Origin: Cytophagales bacterium | GTDB lineage: Bacteria > Pseudomonadota > Gammaproteobacteria > Burkholderiales > Burkholderiaceae_C | Direction of reading: 5' to 3' | Assembly (NCBI GenBank): GCA_030054145.1 | Contig: JASGCK010000009.1 | Coordinates: forward strand, 20,292 to 84,291 | Length of the DNA stretch: 64,000 nucleotides | In this document: positions 48,062 through 56,473 of the stretch, one piece after another | How the letters are laid out: each line of letters opens with the position of its first letter | Position numbering within the stretch: position 1 is the first letter of the stretch | Made by a program: the position numbers and the translations under genes | Notes under the pieces: model-generated | Told to the model about the DNA's origin: nothing | Seen by the model: the letters and a program-made list of their open reading frames with translations, nothing else | The model's database searches: none

Positions 48062-49075
48062 ATGATGTTAGATGATCGCGCAAAACTCCTACTTCAAGCG
48101 CTTGTAGAGCGCTACATTGCTGACGGAACACCCGTCGGTTCGCGCACACTCTCTAAAACCTCTGGACTAGAACTCTCGGCAGCCACGATTCGCAACGTCA
48201 TGGCTGACTTGGAGGATTTGGGTTTGATTGTCAGTCCGCATACTTCCGCTGGTCGTGTTCCTACAGCGCGGGGTTACCGTATGTTTGTGGACTCGATGCT
48301 GACGGTCAGGCGCGATGCGTTGTCGGGTATGCCTACTGAGCTTGCAGCAGATCAACCCCAAAAGGTAATTGCCAACGCAGCGAATTTACTATCCAGCCTC
48401 TCACAATTTGTGGGGGTTGTATTGGCTCCCAAGCGTAGCAATGTTTTTAAGCACATTGAGTTTCTGCGGTTGTCCGAACGGCGTTATTTGGTGATTATTG
48501 TCTCCCCCGAGGGGGATGTACAAAACCGCGTGATTTTTACGCCAGAAGACTACTCGCAAAGTCAGCTGATAGAGGCATCCAATTATTTAAATGCACATTA
48601 CGCAGGACTAGAGATTGAGCAGGTCAGATCACAACTCAAGACCGAGCTGCAATCGCTCCAAAGTGAAATTGCCAGCTTGATGCAGGCGGCTGTGCAAGCT
48701 AGCTCAGAGGCGATGAATCAGCCTGCGGACGAGGTGGTTATTTCAGGTGAGCGCAACTTGCTGTCGGTCTCCGATTTCGCCAGCGACATGGGGCAACTGC
48801 GCCGCACTTTTGATTTGTTTGAGCAAAAGACGCAACTGCTGCATTTGCTCGATACCTCAGCGCAAGCGCAGGGAGTGCGTATTTACATCGGCGGCGAGAG
48901 TCAAATCGTGCCGTTTGAAGAGCTCTCCGTGGTGAGTGCGCCGTACAAGGTGGATGGTCAGATCGTCGGTACACTTGGTGTGATTGGTCCTACACGGATG
49001 CCTTATGAGCGGATGATTCGGATTGTGGATATCACCTCTAAATTGGTTAGCAACGCTTTGACGCATCACAAATAA
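48062..49075 (+). CDS. hrcA: heat-inducible transcription repressor HrcA
   Basis: Repressor of class I heat-shock genes, 337 residues. The N-terminal winged helix ([59 protein letters not shown]) binds CIRCE operators; the C-terminal GAF-like part ends in [19 protein letters not shown]. It follows atpC by 34 bp and may be read through from the atp operon. No CIRCE element was seen in its own upstream region or elsewhere in the window. Confidence 0.95.
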   Translation: MMLDDRAKLLLQALVERYIADGTPVGSRTLSKTSGLELSAATIRNVMADLEDLGLIVSPHTSAGRVPTARGYRMFVDSMLTVRRDALSGMPTELAADQPQKVIANAANLLSSLSQFVGVVLAPKRSNVFKHIEFLRLSERRYLVIIVSPEGDVQNRVIFTPEDYSQSQLIEASNYLNAHYAGLEIEQVRSQLKTELQSLQSEIASLMQAAVQASSEAMNQPADEVVISGERNLLSVSDFASDMGQLRRTFDLFEQKTQLLHLLDTSAQAQGVRIYIGGESQIVPFEELSVVSAPYKVDGQIVGTLGVIGPTRMPYERMIRIVDITSKLVSNALTHHK

Positions 49076-49082
49076 AAAAAAC

Positions 49083-49106
49083 CGTTCGTCCCAAGCTTGT
49101 CGAACG
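49083..49106. repeat. REP-like hairpin after hrcA
   Basis: CGTTCG (49083-49088) and CGAACG (49101-49106) flank CCCAAGCTTGT, a shortened relative of the CAAGCTTGTCGAA repeat family. It sits 7 bp after the hrcA stop and could act as a weak terminator. Confidence 0.6.
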
Positions 49107-49129
49107 ACTCTCAATGAAGGATCTCCCCC

Positions 49130-50563
49130 ATGCCACTTGACGCTCACATTTTTAAAGCTTACGACATTCGCGGCATCACGCCTACGTCACTCAATCCAGA
49201 AGTTGCACGTCGATTAGGCCGCGCGTTTGGCACGCACGCGATGAAGCAAGGCGAGCGCTGCGTGGCGGTTGGTCGTGATGGCAGATTGTCTGGGCCTGAT
49301 ATTGCGCAAGCCTTAATCTATGGTCTTTGCGAGGCAGGTATCGATGTTATTGATGTGGGCATGGTGACAACGCCGATGCTCTACTTTGCTGCCACGGGAG
49401 AAGTGGATACTCGCTGCAAAAGTGGGATTCAAATTACGGGTAGCCACAACCCGCGCGACTACAACGGATTCAAAATGGTGCTGGGTGGACGCGCGATTTA
49501 TGGCGACGAGATTCAAACCTTGCGCCGCATGATGGAGCAGTCCATGTGGACCTTGCCCGCAACGGGGAAAGTCAAACCGATTAACGTGGAGGCGGCTTAC
49601 ACCGCACGCATTGCGGGCGACATCAAGCTCAAGCGCCCGATGAAGATCGTTATCGACTCGGGCAATGGCATAGCAGGCGCTAGCGCGCCAAGTATTTTTC
49701 GCGCTTTAGGCTGCGAGGTGATTGAGCTGTTTAGCGAAGTCGATGGCAACTTCCCCAATCATCATCCCGATCCCAGCAAACCCGAGAATCTGCGTGACCT
49801 CATCGCCGCACTTGAAGATTCTGATGCTGAACTGGGTCTTGCATTTGATGGTGATGGTGATCGCCTAGGCATTGTCACCAAAGGCGGCAACAACATTTAT
49901 CCTGATCGGCAAATGATGTTGTTTGCCAAGGATGTTTTGTCGCGTGTGCCTGGTGCCACCATTTTGTTTGATGTGAAGTGCAGCCAACGCCTAGCCCCCG
50001 CGATTGAAGCGGCAGGTGGCCAGGCGCTGATGTTTAAAACAGGACATTCACTCATCAAAGCCAAGATGCGCGAAATTGATGCTGCAACGCCGCGTACCGA
50101 TGGACAAGCGCAAGCGGCGCTTGGCGGTGAGATGAGTGGCCACATCTTCTTTAAAGAACGCTGGTATGGTTTTGACGATGGAACCTATGCAGGTGCAAGG
50201 CTTTTAGAAATTCTCAGCCATAGTCCCGATGCCAATGCGGTGCTCAACAGCTTGCCAACCAGCTATTCAACGCCTGAGCTAAACGTCGCTTGCAATGAAG
50301 GCGAGCCGCCCCAGTTGGTTGCGCAATTGCAAGATTTAGCCAAGAATTACGCCGCATTTCAAAACACCCGCATCAACGTCATTGACGGCTTGCGTGTGGA
50401 TTGGGCGGATGGCTTTGGTTTGATTCGCGCGTCCAATACCACCCCAGTTTTGGTCTTGCGCTTTGAGGGGCATACCGATGCGGCGCTGCACCGCATCGAA
50501 GCCGATATGATGACGCTACTTAAAAAGGTTAAAGCCGACATCAGTTTTGCGGCCGGACATTAA
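49130..50563 (+). CDS. phosphomannomutase/phosphoglucomutase (AlgC/ManB type)
   Basis: Alpha-D-phosphohexomutase of 477 residues that interconverts 1- and 6-phosphates of glucose or mannose for surface sugar synthesis. The N-terminal IFKAYDIRGI, the phosphoserine loop GIQITGSHNPRDYNGFKM, the metal loop AFDGDGDRLGIV, the sugar loop GGEMSGHIFF and the phosphate loop RASNTTPVLVLRFEG are all present. It precedes the cyclase, waaC and waaA genes, consistent with an envelope-sugar role. Confidence 0.95.
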   Translation: MPLDAHIFKAYDIRGITPTSLNPEVARRLGRAFGTHAMKQGERCVAVGRDGRLSGPDIAQALIYGLCEAGIDVIDVGMVTTPMLYFAATGEVDTRCKSGIQITGSHNPRDYNGFKMVLGGRAIYGDEIQTLRRMMEQSMWTLPATGKVKPINVEAAYTARIAGDIKLKRPMKIVIDSGNGIAGASAPSIFRALGCEVIELFSEVDGNFPNHHPDPSKPENLRDLIAALEDSDAELGLAFDGDGDRLGIVTKGGNNIYPDRQMMLFAKDVLSRVPGATILFDVKCSQRLAPAIEAAGGQALMFKTGHSLIKAKMREIDAATPRTDGQAQAALGGEMSGHIFFKERWYGFDDGTYAGARLLEILSHSPDANAVLNSLPTSYSTPELNVACNEGEPPQLVAQLQDLAKNYAAFQNTRINVIDGLRVDWADGFGLIRASNTTPVLVLRFEGHTDAALHRIEADMMTLLKKVKADISFAAGH

Positions 50564-50581
50564 CACAACGGAATTCAAACC

Positions 50582-51601
50582 GTGACAAAAACTTATCCCG
50601 CACGCATCTTGGTCGTTGACGACCAAGTGATGACTCGCACACTCATTTCAAATTGGTTGACCAATGATGGGTACGACGTGTGCGAGGCCAAAGACGGATT
50701 GTCAGCGCTCGATATGCTCAATACCCAAGATTTTGATCTGGTCGTGTTAGATATTGAAATGCCCAAATTAAGTGGCATAGAGGTATTAGATGCTTTGGGT
50801 AAAAGCGCCAAATTAAATCAGTTGCCCGTGATTGTGGTATCGGCATCTGAAGGGGTCGATCAAATCGTCCAATGTATTGAGCGGGGAGCAGAGGATCACT
50901 TAACCAAGCCTGTTAACCGAATGATCTTAAAGGCGCGTATCAGCGCATCCTTAGAGAAGAAGTACCTGCGCGATATGCAAAAAAAGCTTTTACGCAGTTT
51001 TGCCACGCCTGAGGTGATTGCTGAGATTGAAGAAAACGGGTTTGAGCTGGGTGGAAAAATAGTTCACGCTAGCATTTTGTTTGTGGACATCCGCTCATTT
51101 ACCAAAATGGCGGAGACGCAAAGTCCAACGCAAACCATTGATATGCTGAACAACTTCTTTGGACTTATTTTTGACTTGATCGCCAAGCACAAAGGGATTG
51201 TCAGTCAGATATTGGGGGACGGCGTGATGGCGATATTTGGTGCGCCTCTCACGCATCCTGATCACGCAACCCAAGCGGTGCTGGCGGCATTTGCAATGAT
51301 TGAGGCATTAAACAATTCGCCGCTTCAAATTGGCATTGGCATAGCCAGTGGTGCGATGGTTGCGGGATATACAGGCACGTATCAAAGAATGAGTTATACC
51401 TGCGTGGGCGATACAGTTAATTTAGCCGCTAGGCTACAAGAAATGACCAAGGAATATGGGCGGAGTATTTTAATTTCCGAGGCCACTCAGAGCAGTTTGC
51501 CTCCGCACTTTATTGCCCAGTCGCATGGCTTAGTCGATATACGTGGCAAGACAGATAAGGTGCATATTTTTTCATTGAACACGCCTAGTTTGCAGACATG
51601 A
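50582..51601 (+). CDS. response regulator with class III adenylate/guanylate cyclase domain
   Basis: A 339-residue signalling protein. The receiver domain (1-125) has Asp12-Asp13 acidic residues in ILVVDDQ, the phosphoacceptor Asp57 in LVVLDIEMP and Lys109 in LTKPVN. The class III cyclase domain begins at about 160 with SILFVDIRSFT (first metal aspartate), then SQILGDGVMAIFGAPL (second) and CVGDTVNLAARL. It starts with GTG (50582). The last bases overlap the waaC start (ATGA at 51598), coupling a nucleotide-signalling enzyme to LPS core genes. The sensor kinase is not in view. Confidence 0.92.
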   Translation: MTKTYPARILVVDDQVMTRTLISNWLTNDGYDVCEAKDGLSALDMLNTQDFDLVVLDIEMPKLSGIEVLDALGKSAKLNQLPVIVVSASEGVDQIVQCIERGAEDHLTKPVNRMILKARISASLEKKYLRDMQKKLLRSFATPEVIAEIEENGFELGGKIVHASILFVDIRSFTKMAETQSPTQTIDMLNNFFGLIFDLIAKHKGIVSQILGDGVMAIFGAPLTHPDHATQAVLAAFAMIEALNNSPLQIGIGIASGAMVAGYTGTYQRMSYTCVGDTVNLAARLQEMTKEYGRSILISEATQSSLPPHFIAQSHGLVDIRGKTDKVHIFSLNTPSLQT

Positions 51602-52590
51602 AGGTTCTCATTGTCAAACTCTCATCGCTTGGCGATGTGATTCAAACGATGCCTGTGGTGGCGGACATTTTGGCGGTGTATCCTGATGCGCAAATTGATT
51701 GGGTCGTAGAGGAGGCGTTTGCGCCGCTGACCCTGCGTGTGCAAGGCTTGCGCCGCGTCATGCCAATTGCGCTACGGCGCTGGAAAAAATCTTGGCTCTC
51801 TCGGGCAACTCGGCAAGAGCGAACCACCTTCAAGCAGCAATTGCAGGCAGACGCTTACGACGCAGTGATTGACTGCCAAGGACTCACTAAATCAGCGCTG
51901 GTCGCGCGTATGGCAAAACTCAATCCGCAAGGTCTGCGCGGCAGTTTTGCCAATAAAAGCGATGCTTGCAGTTACGAGTGGCCTGTTCAATATTTGCTGA
52001 CAGACAACCAGCCCATGCCCCAGCGCATTCATGCGATTGCACGCACACGTTTGCTGGCGGCGCAGTTGCTTGGCTATGTCCCTACGGGATCACCTCGTGT
52101 GGTATTTATGGACTTACCCGTGCGTGCTGGCTTGTCCCGGCAGATCATGTTCACGCATGGCACAACGCGAGCAGACAACGAATGGCCGCAGTGGAAATGG
52201 GAGAGTGTGGCGGCGCAGTTGGCACGGCATGATCAGCATCAAATATTGCTGCCTCATGCAAACGACAAAGAACTCGCGATTTGCCAAGGCATCCAGCGCT
52301 ATGCCGGTAAGTTGGTGCAGGTCTTGCCGCGCATGGGTTTGCCCGAGCTGCTGAACATCATGTCTACTTGCCAAGGTGTGATTGGCGTGGATTCGGGACT
52401 CTCGCACATGGCGGTGGCACTGGGTTTGCCGCACGTACAACTATTTAGCCACGATCGAGCTTGGCGGGCGGGCCCTGTGGATACGCCGCATCAGCTTGCG
52501 ATTGGCGGAGCCGTGTCGCCCAGTGTGCAAGATGTGATGCAGGCTTGGCACAAAGTTGTGATTGCCAATTGCAAGCAGGTCGCCGCGTGA
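51598..52590 (+). CDS. waaC: LPS heptosyltransferase I
   Basis: GT9 enzyme of 330 residues that adds the first heptose to Kdo2-lipid A at the inner membrane. The N-terminal VLIVKLSSLGDVIQTMPVVADI, the TRADNEWPQWKW segment and the IMSTCQGVIGVDSGLSHMAVAL acceptor/donor site are typical of WaaC. Overlaps the cyclase gene by ATGA and the waaA start by TGATG. Confidence 0.94.
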   Translation: MKVLIVKLSSLGDVIQTMPVVADILAVYPDAQIDWVVEEAFAPLTLRVQGLRRVMPIALRRWKKSWLSRATRQERTTFKQQLQADAYDAVIDCQGLTKSALVARMAKLNPQGLRGSFANKSDACSYEWPVQYLLTDNQPMPQRIHAIARTRLLAAQLLGYVPTGSPRVVFMDLPVRAGLSRQIMFTHGTTRADNEWPQWKWESVAAQLARHDQHQILLPHANDKELAICQGIQRYAGKLVQVLPRMGLPELLNIMSTCQGVIGVDSGLSHMAVALGLPHVQLFSHDRAWRAGPVDTPHQLAIGGAVSPSVQDVMQAWHKVVIANCKQVAA

Positions 52591-53957
52591 TGTCTTTGCC
52601 ACTCACGCTTTATTCACTGGTCACACGCATGATGCAGCCGCTCGTGCGGCGCAAGCTCATGCGCCGCGCCCTTGCCGAGCCCTTGTATGGTGAGCAGATG
52701 GATGAGCGCTTTGGGCGCTATGCATTACCAAAGCCGCTACTCCCGCGCGGGCGCGAATCCCCAAGCGCACAGTTGGCTGATGCCCGTCCGCTGATTTGGA
52801 TTCATGCCGTGTCGCTGGGTGAAACCCGTGCGGCAGCTATTTTGCTGAAAGAGCTACGCCTGGCAATGCCAACGATGCGTTTGCTATTGACGCATGGAAC
52901 AGCCACGGGTCGCGCAGAAGGCGAGAAACTGCTGGTAGGTGACGACATTCAAGTTTGGCAACCCTGGGATACGCCAGCGGCGACGCGGTCTTTTATGAAT
53001 CACTTCAAACCCAGCATGGGCCTTTTGATGGAAACAGAAGTATGGCCAAACTTAATCAAAAGCGCTGAGGCGGCTAGTGTCCCTATGCTTTTGGTCAACG
53101 CAAGACTGAGTGAAAAATCACTTCAACAATCCCAGCGTTGGTTTTCAAAAAGTCTAGCAAGCCTTGCCTATCAAGCCCTTGCGGCGGTGTATGCGCAAAC
53201 AACGGACGACGCGGCGCGGCTTGCGAGCGCAGGTGCAAAGGTGAGCGGCGTGTTTGGTAATGTGAAGTTTGACATCACGCCCAACCACGAGCAGTTGCTG
53301 CAAGCGACCCAGCTAAGGCAAACCCTGACTAAGCCCGTGATCGTTTTTGCCAGCTCGCGCGAGGGCGAAGAAGCGCTTTTTTTAAGTGCTGTGCAGGCGC
53401 TGCCAGAGGCGAGTCGCGCAAGTGTCCAGTGGCTGGTTGTGCCGCGTCATCCGCAGCGCTTTGACGAGGTGGCCTCGTTGATTCAAACGGCTGGTTTCAC
53501 GGTTGTGCGCCGAGGGGCATTTTCCGCTCGGGCTGAACTTGTGGAGGCCAAGCAGGTTGACAAGCTCCGTGCGAGTGGTGTTGACCATGCTATCTGGCTT
53601 GGCGATAGCGTGGGCGAGATGGCGTTTTATTATGGGCTGTCATCGGCTGCTTTGCTGGGCGGTAGTTTTGCGCCGCTGGGCGGGCAAAATTTAATCGAAG
53701 CGCTGGCTTGCGGTTGCCCTGTCGTGATGGGGCCTCATACGTTTAATTTTGAAGAGGCCACTCGCCTGGCAGCCTTATCCGCCGTGGCTTTCAGGGCACA
53801 AACGCTGGAGAGCGCCATTTGGCAAGCCTTAGAGCTATGCCGCCCTGATGGATTTGAACCAGCAAAGGCTGTTAGCTTTATCGCCGCGCACGCGGGCGCA
53901 ACGGCAAAGACCGTGGCGGCTATCAAAACGCAGCTGAGTTGTTTGCGAATTACTTAG
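52590..53957 (+). CDS. waaA: 3-deoxy-D-manno-octulosonic acid transferase
   Basis: Kdo transferase (455 residues) of lipid A-Kdo assembly. The ATG at 52590 overlaps the waaC stop and gives the family start MSLPLTLYSLVTRMMQPL; a longer frame to 52461 would lie in waaC. WIHAVSLGETRAA carries the catalytic glutamate, and LLMETEVWPNLI and the GSFAPLGGQNLIEALACG block are conserved. In the middle, the stretch AELVEAKQVDKLRASG (near residues 318-333) is coded by a REP-like repeat (53521-53580). The end overlaps convergent tolC by 8 bp. Confidence 0.94.
   Translation: MSLPLTLYSLVTRMMQPLVRRKLMRRALAEPLYGEQMDERFGRYALPKPLLPRGRESPSAQLADARPLIWIHAVSLGETRAAAILLKELRLAMPTMRLLLTHGTATGRAEGEKLLVGDDIQVWQPWDTPAATRSFMNHFKPSMGLLMETEVWPNLIKSAEAASVPMLLVNARLSEKSLQQSQRWFSKSLASLAYQALAAVYAQTTDDAARLASAGAKVSGVFGNVKFDITPNHEQLLQATQLRQTLTKPVIVFASSREGEEALFLSAVQALPEASRASVQWLVVPRHPQRFDEVASLIQTAGFTVVRRGAFSARAELVEAKQVDKLRASGVDHAIWLGDSVGEMAFYYGLSSAALLGGSFAPLGGQNLIEALACGCPVVMGPHTFNFEEATRLAALSAVAFRAQTLESAIWQALELCRPDGFEPAKAVSFIAAHAGATAKTVAAIKTQLSCLRIT
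53521..53580. repeat. REP-like element within waaA
   Basis: CTCGGGCTGAACTTGTGGAGGCC followed by GTTGACAAGCTCCGTGCGAG: two inverted halves of the same family as 33494 and 59225, decayed by a few substitutions and read in frame. Confidence 0.65.
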
Positions 53958-55311
53958 CGAGCAATCCGTCAATCAACGCCAAATCGCCGTCTTTGAGCGT
54001 GCCGTTGGCTTGGCGAAGTTTGAGTTGTCCAAGTAGCACGTTGTAACGCGCCACCGCTAAATCGCGCTTGGTTTGATAGAGCTGGCTTTGCGCATTGAGC
54101 ACATCAATGTTGATGCGCACGCCGACTTGATAACCTAGCTTGTTGGAGTCAAGCGCACTTTGGCTGGATTTTTCAGCCGCTTCGTAGGCTTTCACCGAGC
54201 CCAGTCCTGACTCCACACCCAAGTAAGCGGTACGCGTTGCCTGCGCCACGACTCGCTTGGCATTGTCCAAGTCATTGCGTGCTTTCTCTTCTAATGCCAA
54301 GGTTTGTTTGAGTCGATTTTGCGTAGCAAACCCAGCAAACAAAGGGATGTTCAGCGTGATGCCTGCTTGAGCAGAAAATGAACGCGAGTCGGTGGTGCTA
54401 TTGTTAACGTTGGTACCTTGGAGGTTGCTGCTGTTGTTGAGGTTGATGAAACCATCCACCGTCGGTTTGTGCCCCGCGCGCGACTTATCGTTTTCCAACA
54501 TCGCCACATCCACCGCAATTTGAGCAGAGCGCACCGAGGGATGCGCTTCTTGCGCCGCATCCACCCACTGGGTCATGTCATCGCCTTTGAGGGTTGGCAA
54601 TGCCGCGCCACTGCGAATAGACAAAGGCTCCACATGGGATTTACCCACCAAAGTACGAAGCGCCAATTGCTTCACACGCACATCGTTTTCCGCTGCAATC
54701 TCTTGAGCGCGGGCAAGATCGAAACGCGCTTGCGCTTCATTGGTATCGGTGATTGTTGAGGTACCCACTTCAAAGTTACGCTTGGCAGAGGCCAGTTGCT
54801 CAGCCACGGCAGCCTTTTGTGCTTTGACTAAGGTAAGGCTGTCTTTGCTAGCTAGCACATCAAAATAAGCCTGACTCAATCGAATGATCAGATCTTGCTC
54901 GGCCGCTTGGAGCTGGGCATCAGCCAGCAATAACTGTTTTTGACCTTGGTTATAACTTGCTAAATTACCAGGGCGATACAGTGGCTGCGACACGTTAATG
55001 CCATACGTGCGATTGCCAAAAAAGCGTTCTTGAGGAACATTGTTGGTACCAACCGATGGCAGGTAAGGGTATTTCAAGTTGTAATCGGTTCGCGAAACTG
55101 TGCCGCTAAATCCAATCGTTGGCAGCAAGGCTGCTTTGGTTTGATCTGCCAATGCAACACTGGCATCAAACTGGGCTTTGGCGGATAAGAAGGGGGCATC
55201 GTAGCTGCGAGCAGACTCGTATAAAGCAGTTAGGCTTTGCCCCGACGCTGTGCCCGCAGCCAAACCAAGCGCCAATGCGGTTGCCAAAGTTGAGAGAGAA
55301 AAACGCTTCAT
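53950..55311 (-). CDS. tolC: TolC-family outer membrane efflux protein
   Basis: Outer-membrane channel subunit of 453 residues with a signal peptide (MKRFSLSTLATALALGLAAGTASG). Two internally similar halves of long helices with the LYESARSYDAPFLSAKAQFD start, SQPLYRPGNLASYNQ and FAGFATQNRLKQTLALEEKARNDLD. It is the last gene of the minus-strand group, which also includes pcm, a rhodanese gene and the RND permease and adaptor genes, and so probably completes the tripartite pump and type I secretion exits. Confidence 0.95.
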   Translation of the reverse strand: MKRFSLSTLATALALGLAAGTASGQSLTALYESARSYDAPFLSAKAQFDASVALADQTKAALLPTIGFSGTVSRTDYNLKYPYLPSVGTNNVPQERFFGNRTYGINVSQPLYRPGNLASYNQGQKQLLLADAQLQAAEQDLIIRLSQAYFDVLASKDSLTLVKAQKAAVAEQLASAKRNFEVGTSTITDTNEAQARFDLARAQEIAAENDVRVKQLALRTLVGKSHVEPLSIRSGAALPTLKGDDMTQWVDAAQEAHPSVRSAQIAVDVAMLENDKSRAGHKPTVDGFINLNNSSNLQGTNVNNSTTDSRSFSAQAGITLNIPLFAGFATQNRLKQTLALEEKARNDLDNAKRVVAQATRTAYLGVESGLGSVKAYEAAEKSSQSALDSNKLGYQVGVRINIDVLNAQSQLYQTKRDLAVARYNVLLGQLKLRQANGTLKDGDLALIDGLLAK

Positions 55312-55324
55312 ACCGATTACCTTT

Positions 55325-55660
55325 TCAATATTGAGGGATGCTAGGGTCTACAGATTGCGCCCACGCCGCAATACCGCCGGTAATGTTGCTGACGTTTGTG
55401 AAGCCGTTTTGAGCTAAAAAATCCGCAACACGTCCACTGCGTGCGCCGTGGTGGCACAGGCAGGCAATCGGGGCATCATGATTCAATTCCGCCAGGCGAG
55501 CAGGAACGTCGTTCATGGGAATGTGCTTGAGCGTAAAGCCATCGGCCTTGACACTGGCAGTGCCCAGCTCCCAAGCCTCGCGCACGTCTAGTACGGTGAC
55601 GCTGTCCTCTTGCGCAGCAAGCCAAGCTTGAAAGTGCGCGGGTTGAATGTGTGTAATCAT
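55325..55660 (-). CDS. single-domain rhodanese-like protein
   Basis: A 111-residue rhodanese-fold protein from the ATG at 55658-55660 (MITHIQPAHFQAWL); a longer frame to 55708 would run into pcm. VLDVREAWELG is the CH2-like motif, and the active-site loop CLCHHGARSGRVADFL contains the catalytic cysteine. Role probably in sulfur transfer; located between pcm and tolC, an arrangement often kept in Burkholderiales. Confidence 0.9.
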   Translation of the reverse strand: MITHIQPAHFQAWLAAQEDSVTVLDVREAWELGTASVKADGFTLKHIPMNDVPARLAELNHDAPIACLCHHGARSGRVADFLAQNGFTNVSNITGGIAAWAQSVDPSIPQY

Positions 55661-55673
55661 ACTGGCCGCGCTG

Positions 55674-56342
55674 TTAAAACGTGAACGTCTCAAGCTCAGG
55701 AAACCCAAGTAGTCTTGGCGCTAAGGTGTCCCACGGTTGAATGGTTTGCAAGCCCGTGCTGGTGCGCGTGATGAGTGTCATGCGCATAACGGGCTCGTCG
55801 CCCACAATGGCGATTAAACGACCGCCGACCTTGAGTTTGTCAATCAAAGCCTCTGGAATTTCGGCAACCGATCCCGATAGAACGATCACATCAAACATGC
55901 CTTGGATCGCATCGATGTGGGAGCCATCGGCAACCCGAACATCGACATTAGCCACCACCGCGCGAGCTAGATTCAACGTGGCTTGTGCCGCCAGTTCTGG
56001 ATTGATTTCTAAGGTCGTGACGTGATGCGATAAGCGCCCCAAAAGCGCTGCCGTATAGCCCGTGCCCGTGCCAATCTCTAAAACATTCTCTACGCCTGTG
56101 AGCTGTAAGTCTTGCACCAATCGCGCCTCTACCTTTGGCGCTAGCATGGCCGCGTCATGACCAATTGGCAGTTCAAAATCACCAAAGGCAAGGCTCTTGT
56201 GGGCGGCGGGAACGAAGTCTTCGCGCTTGACTTCTGCCAGTAATTGCAGCACGCGGCTATCGAGCACATTCCAAGGACGGATTTGCTGCTCAATCATGTT
56301 GAACCGAGCGAGCTCTAGCGGGGAGAGATGGTGATTATTCAT
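55674..56342 (-). CDS. pcm: protein-L-isoaspartate O-methyltransferase
   Basis: SAM-dependent repair enzyme of 222 residues acting on isoaspartyl sites of aged proteins. The SAM motif VLEIGTGTGYTAALLGRL and N-terminal MIEQQIRPWNVLDSRVLQLL are typical of the PCMT family in betaproteobacteria. First gene of the pcm-rhodanese-tolC set, 13 bp before the rhodanese start. Confidence 0.93.
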   Translation of the reverse strand: MNNHHLSPLELARFNMIEQQIRPWNVLDSRVLQLLAEVKREDFVPAAHKSLAFGDFELPIGHDAAMLAPKVEARLVQDLQLTGVENVLEIGTGTGYTAALLGRLSHHVTTLEINPELAAQATLNLARAVVANVDVRVADGSHIDAIQGMFDVIVLSGSVAEIPEALIDKLKVGGRLIAIVGDEPVMRMTLITRTSTGLQTIQPWDTLAPRLLGFPELETFTF

Positions 56343-56390
56343 AGAGGCGTGATTTTACCGATGCGGTGTAGGGGTTCATATAAAACCGCC

Positions 56391-56473
56391 ATTCCCGCGC
56401 AGGCGGGAGTCCACGTTGATGCAATGATTTTTCCATCATGGCGCACGGGATCCCAGCCTACGCGGGGATGACG
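56391..56473. repeat. CATTCCCGC-type interspersed palindrome at permease 3' end
   Basis: ATTCCCGCGCAGGCGGGAGTCC on the left (from 56391) and GGGATCCCAGCCTACGCGGGGATGACG on the right (to 56473) form an imperfect inverted pair. The right half codes for the last twelve residues and lies just before the stop of the RND permease. Confidence 0.75.

Noticed and set aside
52461..52589. Extension of waaA into waaC
   Set aside because: The added Cys/Arg-rich residues are just waaC in another frame; the ATG at 52590 overlaps the waaC stop and gives the conserved start.
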